Origin: Massilia sp.
Lineage (GTDB): Bacteria > Pseudomonadota > Gammaproteobacteria > Burkholderiales > Burkholderiaceae_D
DNA: 6,191 nucleotides
Direction of reading: 5' to 3'
Assembly (NCBI GenBank): GCA_003520365.1
Contig: DOUW01000443.1
Coordinates: forward strand, 1-6,191
Shown: positions 1 to 5,419 of the stretch, one piece after another
Layout: each line of letters begins with the position of its first letter
How positions within the stretch are numbered: position 1 is the first letter of the stretch
The notes under the pieces: model-generated
Told to the model about the DNA's origin: nothing
What the model saw: the letters and a program-made list of their open reading frames with translations, nothing else
Databases searched by the model: none
Program-made: the position numbers and the translations under genes

Positions 1-23
1 TCCCCCATTCCCCGCGAAGAACC

Positions 24-51
24 AAAAAAATGCCCGCTCGTAGCGGGCATT
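24..51 (-). terminator. Intrinsic terminator of the fliC-flaG-fliD operon
   Basis: Read on the minus strand, a perfect 10-bp stem (arms 29-38 and 42-51, core ATGCCCGCT) with a 3-base loop is followed directly by seven T residues (complement of A24-A30). It begins 18 bases after the fliD stop codon. This is a textbook rho-independent terminator. It implies that any fliS or fliT downstream is transcribed separately or by read-through. Confidence 0.92.
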
Positions 52-69
52 CCTTCACCAATTTATCGA

Positions 70-1422
70 TCAGTATCCCGCGTTCGCCGCCAGCGCGGCC
101 AGCTGCTGGGTCATGTAGCTGCTCATGCTCTGCATGTTGGTCATCATGGTGTCGAGCGCGGTGAACTGGGCGCGGTAGCGCTTCTCGGTCTGCGCCAACT
201 GCAGCTCCATGCGCTCCTTGCTCTTGTCGATGTTCTGGATGGTCGCGTTCAGGCCGTCGGTGCGGGTCTTGAACAGGCCCTTCGAGCCCAGCATCTCCTC
301 GGTCACCTTGGTCAGGCGGGTGGCCACGCCGTCGGTGGACGAGAACAGGCTGGAGACGCCCGTGAAATTGGTTTCGAGCGCGCTTTTCAGCTTGTCCGGC
401 TTTTCCAGCTTCAGCGTGCCGTCGCGCTGGAAGGCGATGCCGATGTCCGACAGCGTCTTCAGGCCGGTCGAGTCGCCCACCGCCTTGCCCAGCTCGGCAC
501 GGATGCTGGTCAGGATCGAGCGCGCGCCAGCGTCGCCATTGAGCACGGCCCCGGTCTTGGTGGTGGCGTTGAAGGCGGTCTGCTTGTTCACCGCCGTGGC
601 CAGGGTGTTGTAGGCGTCCACAAAAGCCGTGATCTGGTTCGTGACGGCGGTCGTGTCCTTCGCCAGCGAGATCTTCACCGGGCTGCCGGCGTTGGTCTGG
701 TTCAGGTTCAGGGTGACGCCCTTGATGGCGTCGGTCACCGTGTTCGACGGCTTGGAGACCGCGATGCCGTCGATCGTCAGCTCGGCGTTCTGGGCTTCCT
801 GCGACTTGGTCATGGTGCCGCCGGTGGTGTCGAACTGGGCCAGGCTGCCGGTGGCGGCGATCTTCACGCTGTTGGCGGCGCCGGTGTCGTTACCGGTGAT
901 GACCAGGCGGTCGCCGGTGCCGTCGTTCAGGATGGTCGCGGTGACGCCCGCGTTGGCCTTGTTGATCGCGTTCGACAGGCCCGACAGCGTGGTGTCGGTG
1001 AGGGTCAGCGCGACCGGGTCCTTGCCGCCGATCGAGATCGACATCGAACTGTCGGCGGCAGCGAACTTGGTGCCGGGCGCGACGCTGGCCGATACCAGCT
1101 TGTCGCTCTGCGCCAGCTTGTTCACTTCGATCGCATAGCTGCCGGCCGAGGCGCCGCTGCCCTTGGCGACCGAGACGCCCACCGTCTCGCTCTTGCTGGA
1201 GGTGGCGGTCAGCGCCGCCAGCGCGTCGCCCGATACGTTCTTGACCGCGGTCTGGAAGGTCGACACCGCGCTTTTCAGGGTGCCGAAGGCGGACAGCTTG
1301 GAATTGAAGCTGGACTGCCTCGACTGGAGGGTGACCAGGGGCTGCCGTTCGATCGACATCAGGGACGAGACGAGATCGTCGACGGGCAGCCCCGACAACA
1401 TGCCGGCACCACTAATAGCCAT
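70..1422 (-). CDS. fliD: Flagellar filament cap protein FliD (hook-associated protein 2)
   Basis: FliD forms the oligomeric cap at the tip of the growing filament and helps exported flagellin fold into place. The 450-residue length is usual for the family. Residues about 8-105 match the FliD N-terminal domain (GMLSGLPVDDLVSSLM start, then a helical stretch). Residues about 140-190 resemble the flagellin/hook IN motif (LSGLSNAINKANAGVTATI, then DRLVITGNDTGAANSVKI). Residues about 211-450 form the FliD C-terminal domain, with the typical ELTIDGIAV...NTVTDAIKGVTL entry and a long C-terminal helix, about 385-450, likely coiled-coil. There is no cysteine, as is common in exported filament proteins. 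The ATG is set by AGGAGA (complement of 1428-1433) five bases upstream. It lies 60 bases after flaG with no convincing promoter between them, so it is probably co-transcribed. The identification comes from family knowledge, not a search. Confidence 0.95.
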   Translation of the reverse strand: MAISGAGMLSGLPVDDLVSSLMSIERQPLVTLQSRQSSFNSKLSAFGTLKSAVSTFQTAVKNVSGDALAALTATSSKSETVGVSVAKGSGASAGSYAIEVNKLAQSDKLVSASVAPGTKFAAADSSMSISIGGKDPVALTLTDTTLSGLSNAINKANAGVTATILNDGTGDRLVITGNDTGAANSVKIAATGSLAQFDTTGGTMTKSQEAQNAELTIDGIAVSKPSNTVTDAIKGVTLNLNQTNAGSPVKISLAKDTTAVTNQITAFVDAYNTLATAVNKQTAFNATTKTGAVLNGDAGARSILTSIRAELGKAVGDSTGLKTLSDIGIAFQRDGTLKLEKPDKLKSALETNFTGVSSLFSSTDGVATRLTKVTEEMLGSKGLFKTRTDGLNATIQNIDKSKERMELQLAQTEKRYRAQFTALDTMMTNMQSMSSYMTQQLAALAANAGY

Positions 1423-1474
1423 GAATTTCTCCTATCAAGTCTTGGTCGACCGCACGGCGCGGGTTCAGGTTCAA

Positions 1475-1488
1475 GCCTAGGCCTAGGC
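1475..1488. repeat. 14-bp palindrome carrying tandem flaG stop codons
   Basis: The 14 bases GCCTAGGCCTAGGC read the same on both strands. On the minus strand they contain the flaG stop TAG (1483-1485) and a second in-frame TAG two codons later (1477-1479). The double stop would limit read-through towards fliD. The palindrome may be incidental to the repeated CCTAGG unit. Confidence 0.5.
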
Positions 1489-1836
1489 CTTGTCGCGCAA
1501 CATGACACCCTGCATCTGCTCGATCGAGCGCCACAGCTTGAGCGCCTCGACGGTCGGGATCTGGCGCAGCACCTTGTCGGTCTGGGTGTCGACCACCTTG
1601 ACCACGGTGCGGCCGGTCTCTTCGTCGACCGAGAAACGCACGCCCTGCGCAGCAGCCTGCGCCATCTTGTTCAGGTCGGCGACCGCATTGCCCAGTTCTT
1701 CGCCGCTCGGCTGCCTGGACTGCTCCAATGCTTGAGCCCGCTCGGTTGCCGGAGCGGGCTTGGTGGTCGGTTCGACAGGCCGCGCAGTGCTGCCGGCGAC
1801 GGCCGATGGGCTTCCAGCGTTTATTGGTTGCAACAT
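1483..1836 (-). CDS. flaG: Flagellar protein FlaG
   Basis: FlaG is a small protein encoded beside flagellin and cap genes; in several bacteria its loss alters filament length, but its molecular role is poorly defined. The protein has 117 residues. Residues 1-45 are a low-complexity Pro/Ala/Thr/Ser-rich tail. Residues about 46-115 are the FlaG domain, with the diagnostic core at 67-94 reading RFSVDEETGRTVVKVVD, then LRQIP. The start is fixed by AGAGGTG (complement of 1842-1848) five bases before ATG. It lies 72 bases after fliC with a strong hairpin in the gap, and 60 bases before fliD, so it is the middle gene of a filament operon. Its expression relative to fliC probably depends on read-through of that hairpin (inference). 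There is no signal peptide or membrane segment. Confidence 0.93.
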   Translation of the reverse strand: MLQPINAGSPSAVAGSTARPVEPTTKPAPATERAQALEQSRQPSGEELGNAVADLNKMAQAAAQGVRFSVDEETGRTVVKVVDTQTDKVLRQIPTVEALKLWRSIEQMQGVMLRDKA

Positions 1837-1858
1837 CGGAACACCTCTTTACAAACGG

Positions 1859-1883
1859 CTGTGCGGGGCCGGGCCCCGCACAG
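1859..1883 (-). terminator. GC-rich hairpin between fliC and flaG (partial terminator or mRNA stabiliser)
   Basis: The arms 1859-1869 and 1873-1883 (CTGTGCGGGGC and its exact complement) give an 11-bp perfect stem with a 3-base loop. On the minus strand it starts 25 bases after the fliC stop and ends about 10 bases before the flaG Shine-Dalgarno. The downstream run is only TTTG, far weaker than the terminator after fliD. It is therefore better read as a leaky terminator or a 3'-end stabiliser that makes flagellin mRNA more abundant than flaG-fliD mRNA. The structure is clear from sequence; the function is inferred. Confidence 0.7.
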
Positions 1884-1908
1884 TTGAAACGTCGATTATA
1901 GCGTTCGA

Positions 1909-2730
1909 TTAGCCACGCAGCAGCGACATCACGTTGTTCGGCGCCGAGTTGGCCTGGGCCAGCATCGCGGTACCGGCCTGCTGCAGCACTTGCGAGCGGC
2001 TCAGCTTGCTGGTTTCCGAAGCGTAGTCGGTGTCGGTGATGCGGCTCTTCGCTGCCGACTGGTTCTCGATCGAGGTGGCCAGGTTGCTGATCGCGTAGCC
2101 CATGCGGTTCTGGGCGGTACCCAGCGACGAACGCTCGGTGTTCAGGGCCTTCAGGGCGTCGTCGATGGCGCTGATGGCGGACGAAGCGCTGGCGGCATCG
2201 GTGATGTTGATGGCGCTTGCCTGCAGGGCGGCGTAGGCGGTGTTGGCGCCGAAGGCCACTTCGATCTTCTGGCCCGAATCCGCACCCACCTGGATCGACT
2301 TGGTCACGGCGGTGGCGTTCAGCAGCGTGGTGCCGTTGAACTTGGTGTCGGTGGCGATACGGCCGATTTCAGTGTTCAGCGCGGTGATTTCGGTCTTGAT
2401 GTTCGACCATTCCGATGCGCCGTTGGTGTCGTTCGCGCCCTGGACTGCCAGTTCACGCATACGCTGCAGCGCGTCCGAGATGTTCGACAGTGCGCCGTCG
2501 GCGGTCTGGATCATCGAGATGCCGTCGTTGGCGTTACGCGATGCCTGCGACATGCCGCGGATCTGCGCATCCATCTTGGTGGCGATCGACAGGCCGGCTG
2601 CGTCATCCTTGGCGCTGTTCACGCGCAGGCCCGACGACAGGCGCTGCATGGAGGTCGACAGGTCGTTGCTCGACTTCGTCAGGTTGCGCTGGGCGTTCAG
2701 CGAAGACATGTTGGTGTTGATGATCGACAT
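1909..2730 (-). CDS. fliC: Flagellin, short D0/D1 type
   Basis: This is the structural subunit of the flagellar filament, exported by the flagellar type III apparatus. At 273 residues it is much shorter than the roughly 490-residue Salmonella flagellin. The N-terminal D0/D1 (about 1-140) has the classic MSIINTN start, LSSGLRVNSAKDDAAG (32-47) and SRNANDGISM (64-73). LQRMRELAV (88-96) matches the conserved site read by TLR5 in beta/gamma flagellins. The C-terminal D1/D0 (about 186-273) ends in NNVMSLLRG. Only about 45 Ala/Ser/Thr-rich residues lie between them, so the outer D2/D3 domains are essentially absent. There is no Cys and one Trp (W108). TGGAGA (complement of 2737-2742) lies six bases before ATG. 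A sigma-28-like promoter is upstream. The divergent neighbour may be its glycosyltransferase (inference). Confidence 0.97.
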   Translation of the reverse strand: MSIINTNMSSLNAQRNLTKSSNDLSTSMQRLSSGLRVNSAKDDAAGLSIATKMDAQIRGMSQASRNANDGISMIQTADGALSNISDALQRMRELAVQGANDTNGASEWSNIKTEITALNTEIGRIATDTKFNGTTLLNATAVTKSIQVGADSGQKIEVAFGANTAYAALQASAINITDAASASSAISAIDDALKALNTERSSLGTAQNRMGYAISNLATSIENQSAAKSRITDTDYASETSKLSRSQVLQQAGTAMLAQANSAPNNVMSLLRG

Positions 2731-2816
2731 GGTAGTTCTCCAGTGGGCAGTTCAGTAGGTGCTGCTATCAGGGTTCGTTGGTTTCTTGCGTGGCGTTTTC
2801 CGCTCGCTTGATTTGT

Positions 2817-2843
2817 TTAACGGACCCCTCTGCAAAACCTTGA
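2817..2843 (-). promoter_or_regulatory. Sigma-28 (FliA) promoter of fliC
   Basis: On the minus strand TCAAGGTT (complement of 2836-2843), an 11-base spacer, then TCCGTTAA (complement of 2817-2824) matches the flagellar consensus TAAAGTTT-N11-GCCGATAA at 6 of 8 positions in each box with exact spacing. TCAAG in the -35 is a common variant in other proteobacteria. Transcription would begin near 2808-2811, leaving a leader of about 78-80 bases. It fits class 3 control of flagellin: FliA is released once the hook is complete and FlgM has been exported. The match was made by eye. Confidence 0.75.
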
Positions 2844-2846
2844 GAC

Positions 2847-2861
2847 TTTTTTTAAAAAAAA
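2847..2861 (-). promoter_or_regulatory. A/T tract upstream of the fliC -35, UP-element-like
   Basis: Seven T then eight A (15 uninterrupted A/T bases) lie three bases upstream of the fliC -35 box as read on the minus strand. This is where the RNA polymerase alpha C-terminal domain contacts DNA. In an otherwise GC-rich region this fits an UP-like booster for a very strongly expressed gene. The tract is seen directly; the role is inferred. Confidence 0.4.
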
Positions 2862-3053
2862 TGTTTATGAGTAACTTTGCATCGGAAGCGGACCGGGCCG
2901 ATACCTTGACGCCATCACCGCAACAAACACGTCAACGGCAGCGCCGGAAAAATATTTAGGGGCAATTTGTACGCCTATTCAGCCGATGCCTCGAAGAAAG
3001 TCTCGGCTACACTCGGAGCGGAAAATATCTACCGAGCCCTGCTCCCTACGCCC

Positions 3054-5240
3054 ATGATGACAACACCCCACATTCCTTCCCCGGCCGACCGCCTGTTCGC
3101 CGCCGGCCTGGCGGCCCACCAGGAAGGCCGCCTCGAGGATGCCTTCGCCAAGTACGAGGCGGCGCTGCAGAAGCAGCCGCGCCACTTCGATTCCCTGCAC
3201 CATGTCGGCATCCTGGGCTACCAGATCGGCAACCACGAACTGGCCCTGCAGTTCATGAGCGACGCCCTGTCCGTCAATCCGGGGGTGTCGGCCGTGTACA
3301 GCAACCTGGGGAATATCTTCAAGGCCATCGGCGACCATCCGGCCGCGTTGCAGAGCTACGAGCAGGCGCTGGGACTGGACCAGAAGAATGTCGACGCCTT
3401 GTATAACCGCGGCAATGTGCTGCAGTCGCTCAAGCGCTACGACGATGCGCTGGCCAGCTACGAGCGCGCAATCGCCCTGGCGCCGCGCGACGTCGAGGCC
3501 TGGAACAACTGCGCGGTCGTGCTCGACCGGCTCAAGCGCCACGAGGAGGCCCTGGAGCGCTGCGCCTACGCCCTCGAGCTCGCCCCGGGCCACCTGGAGG
3601 CGCTCGACAACCGCGGCAACATCCTGATGGCGCTCGGCCGCGTGGACGAGGCCCTGGCGAGCTACGAACAGGCCTTCACCCTGGCGCCCGCCTATGTCAA
3701 GGCGCGCATCAACTACGCCAAGGCGATGCGCAAGCTGGGCCTGCTCGACGAGGCCCTGGCCGCCTACGACGCCGTGATCGAACAGGCGCCGGACGAGGCC
3801 GAGGCCCACCACGGCCGCGCCAACGCGCTGCGCCACCTGCGCCGCGCCGACGACGCCTTCGCCGCCTACCAGAAGGCCACCGAACTGGCCCCCGACTCGG
3901 CCGCCTTCCGCGCCAGCCTCGGCCACCTGCTGGTCGAGATCGGCCGGCCGGAGTCGGCCCTGAAATGCTTCGATGTCGCCATCGCGCTCGATTCCGGCGA
4001 GCCTGCCTACCACAATGGCCGCGGCATCGTCCTGCAACGCCTGCGCCGGCGCGACGAAGCGATGGCCAGCTACGAACGCGCGCTCGCCATCGACCCGCAA
4101 TTCACCGACGCCCTGCTCAACCGCGGCAACGTGCTGCAGGACATGGGCCGGGTCGAGGAAGCGCTGGCCGTCTACGACGAGGTCCTCGCCGTGAAAGGCG
4201 ACAGCCCGGCCATCTGGAACAACCGCGGCAACGTCTACGAGGCGATGCGCCGCTACCAGGACGCCCTGCACTGCTACGACCGCTCGCTGGCCCTGGATGC
4301 GGACTACGGCCCGGCGCAATGGAACCGCGCCCTGCTCAATCTTCAATATGGCAACCTGCGCGACGGCTGGCAGGGCTACGAATCGCGCTGGCACAACGAA
4401 CTGCTCAACGTCTACAACGAGAACCGCCACTTCACCGAGCCGCTGTGGCTGGGCGCCGATTCGCTCGAAGGCAAGACCATCCTGCTGTTCGCCGAACAGG
4501 GCCTGGGCGACACCCTGCAGTTCTGCCGCTATGCCCCGCTGGTCAAGGCGCGCGGCGCCCACGTCCTGCTCGAAGTGCAGCCGCCGCTCGTCGGCCTGCT
4601 GGGCAGCCTGGCGGGGGTGGACCGGGTCATCGCCAAGGGCGACGAACTGCCGCCGTTCGACTTCCAGTGCCCCTTGATGAGCCTGCCGCTTGCCTTCGGC
4701 ACCGAGGTCGATTCCATTCCAGCGCCCCGGCGCTACCTGGCGCCCGACGAGCGCCGCGTGGCGACCTGGGCAGCAAGGCTCGGTCCGCGCCGCCGGCCGC
4801 GCGTCGGGCTGGTCTGGAGCGGCAATGTCCAGCATGCGAACGACCACAACCGCAGCATCCCGTTCGCGCAACTGGCGCCGCTGTTCACCCAGCATTGCGA
4901 ATTCTTTTCCCTGCAGAAGGAATACCGCAAGGACGACATCGCGCCGCTCAACGCCAGCGCGGTCACGCGCATGGACGCGCTGCTGTTCGACTTCGCCGAC
5001 ACCGCCGCCCTGGTCGAACAGATGGACGTGGTGATCGCGGTCGACACCAGCGTCGCCCACCTCGCCGCGGCGCTGGGCAAGCCGGTATGGCTGATGCTGC
5101 CCAGCGTGGCCGACTGGCGCTGGCTGACCGAACGCGGCGACAGCCCCTGGTATCCGGGCATGCGCCTGTTCCGCCAGCCGGCGCGCGGCGACTGGGACAG
5201 CGTGATCGCGGCGCTGGCCCGGGAACTGGGCGCCATCTAG
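3054..5240 (+). CDS. TPR-repeat protein with C-terminal GT9-like glycosyltransferase domain; candidate flagellin glycosyltransferase
   Basis: The 728-residue protein has two parts. Residues about 11-450 hold 12 regular 34-residue TPRs (first at about 11-42, last at 383-416) and a degenerate thirteenth (417-450), forming a superhelix for protein binding. Residues about 451-728 look like a GT-B fold related to ADP-heptose transferases (GT9). AEQGLGD (480-486) matches the N-terminal loop whose Asp is catalytic in WaaC. VGLVWSGN (584-591) with NDHNRSIP (596-603) opens the second subdomain. VDTSVAHLAAALGKPVW (663-679) is the donor-site motif. There is no signal peptide or membrane segment, so it should be cytosolic. 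Divergence from fliC and the FlmG-like layout suggest it binds unfolded flagellin by its TPRs and glycosylates it before export (inference). ATG 3054 was chosen although it has weak SD support; ATG 3057, or TTG 2967 behind AGGGG, are alternatives. A generic TPR or LPS-related transferase remains possible. Confidence 0.88.
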   Translation: MMTTPHIPSPADRLFAAGLAAHQEGRLEDAFAKYEAALQKQPRHFDSLHHVGILGYQIGNHELALQFMSDALSVNPGVSAVYSNLGNIFKAIGDHPAALQSYEQALGLDQKNVDALYNRGNVLQSLKRYDDALASYERAIALAPRDVEAWNNCAVVLDRLKRHEEALERCAYALELAPGHLEALDNRGNILMALGRVDEALASYEQAFTLAPAYVKARINYAKAMRKLGLLDEALAAYDAVIEQAPDEAEAHHGRANALRHLRRADDAFAAYQKATELAPDSAAFRASLGHLLVEIGRPESALKCFDVAIALDSGEPAYHNGRGIVLQRLRRRDEAMASYERALAIDPQFTDALLNRGNVLQDMGRVEEALAVYDEVLAVKGDSPAIWNNRGNVYEAMRRYQDALHCYDRSLALDADYGPAQWNRALLNLQYGNLRDGWQGYESRWHNELLNVYNENRHFTEPLWLGADSLEGKTILLFAEQGLGDTLQFCRYAPLVKARGAHVLLEVQPPLVGLLGSLAGVDRVIAKGDELPPFDFQCPLMSLPLAFGTEVDSIPAPRRYLAPDERRVATWAARLGPRRRPRVGLVWSGNVQHANDHNRSIPFAQLAPLFTQHCEFFSLQKEYRKDDIAPLNASAVTRMDALLFDFADTAALVEQMDVVIAVDTSVAHLAAALGKPVWLMLPSVADWRWLTERGDSPWYPGMRLFRQPARGDWDSVIAALARELGAI
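3180..4301 (+). repeat. Eleven tandem 102-bp units encoding TPRs
   Basis: From codon 43 to codon 416 of the TPR gene the protein repeats with an exact 34-residue (102-bp) period and no insertion or deletion. Recurrent core motifs are NRGNVL, DEALASYE or similar, and A-L-x-P at the unit end. The copies are diverged at the DNA level but share short identical runs, so copy-number change by recombination is possible. Confidence 0.85.
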
Positions 5241-5250
5241 TCTTGAAACA

Positions 5251-5278
5251 CTTGCCGGCGTGCCAAAGCGCCGGCAAG
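5251..5278 (+). terminator. Hairpin after the TPR-glycosyltransferase gene (weak intrinsic terminator)
   Basis: The arms 5251-5260 (CTTGCCGGCG) and 5269-5278 form a perfect 10-bp stem with an 8-base loop, starting 10 bases after the TAG stop. The downstream sequence CGCCTCTTCTC is pyrimidine-rich but is not a true T-run. Termination is therefore likely incomplete or rho-assisted, and some transcription may run into the next gene on the same strand. Confidence 0.55.
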
Positions 5279-5300
5279 CGCCTCTTCTCAACAACAGAAA

Positions 5301-5417
5301 TTAACAATTCATCCTGCATGAAACGGCGGGTTCAGCCGTGCTCGCATTGCAATTCTCCCCCGCTTCTGGCGTAATGGTCCCGTCGGAACCAAGCGGGCCT
5401 CCCCGGTGAATTGTTAA
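5301..5417 (+). promoter_or_regulatory. 117-base element bounded by an 11-bp inverted repeat, candidate structured leader
   Basis: TTAACAATTCA (5301-5311) and its exact complement TGAATTGTTAA (5407-5417) enclose two further possible stems. One is 5315-5320 with 5345-5351 (one bulge) leading to 5323-5327 with 5335-5339. The other is 5359-5365 with 5391-5397, with an imperfect inner stem 5376-5380 with 5385-5390. Together they draw as a three-way junction. The right arm overlaps the likely Shine-Dalgarno (GGTGA, 5405-5409) and ends two bases before the ATG of the GAF-GGDEF gene. It may be a cis-regulatory RNA, paired operator sites, or a tiny MITE-like element; no clear target duplication flanks it. 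It does not resemble the GEMM c-di-GMP riboswitch. Confidence 0.4.
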
Positions 5418-5419
5418 AT

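Larger units (their letters stand above)
2731..3053. other. Divergent intergenic region, fliC and TPR-glycosyltransferase gene
   Basis: This is the only stretch over 300 bases without an assigned gene. From left to right it holds the fliC Shine-Dalgarno and a 5' leader of about 78-80 bases (2731-2810), the sigma-28 promoter (2817-2843), a T7A8 tract (2847-2861), and about 190 bases upstream of the plus-strand gene. I see no convincing plus-strand promoter. A possible TTG start at 2967 with AGGGG at 2958-2962 would put 2967-3053 inside the TPR gene. The base composition here is more AT-rich and lacks the strong G/C third-position bias of the flanking genes, which favours non-coding DNA. Confidence 0.7.

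Noticed and set aside
1895..1900. TATAAT on the minus strand just after the fliC stop, a possible flaG promoter
   Set aside because: At 16-18 base spacing no -35 hexamer matches more than about 2 of 6 positions, and the hairpin at 1859-1883 would lie downstream of it.
1990..2811. A 273-codon plus-strand frame opposite fliC
   Set aside because: It is Gly/Arg/Val/Gln-rich and antisense to a clear flagellin gene, with no start signals or motifs.
2847..2861. T7 run at 2847-2853 as the tail of a plus-strand terminator
   Set aside because: No stem-loop precedes it, and no gene ends there on the plus strand.
2897..2904. GCCGATAC, a plus-strand sigma-28 -10-like box that could drive the TPR gene
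   Set aside because: No TAAA/TCAAG -35 lies at the required distance; the nearest TAAC is 21 bases upstream of the box instead of about 15.
2861..2959. Small frame ATG 2861 to TAG 2959 (32 codons) upstream of the TPR gene
   Set aside because: There is no Shine-Dalgarno (it is preceded by the T7A8 tract), no similarity I recognise, and its composition is unlike neighbouring genes.
2979..5294. A 771-codon open frame on the minus strand covering the whole TPR gene
   Set aside because: Its translation is low-complexity, rich in Val/Gln/Arg/Gly with no recognisable domain, and is the expected shadow of a high-G/C third-base gene with a 102-bp repeat. The plus-strand frame has clear TPR and GT motifs.
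5323..5339. tRNA-like hairpin with GGGTTCA loop
   Set aside because: There are no matching acceptor, D or anticodon arms around it, so it is only a short stem.
3965..5374. A 469-codon plus-strand frame overlapping the TPR gene
   Set aside because: It is Arg/Pro/Ala-rich without any domain and lies out of frame within a convincing coding region, so it is a shadow frame.
5347..5375. TTGCAA, 17 bases, CGTAAT as a sigma-70 promoter for the GAF-GGDEF gene
   Set aside because: It matches only 4 of 6 in each hexamer and lacks the key A at position 2 of the -10. It is too weak to call, although it would matter for whether the 5301-5417 leader is transcribed.
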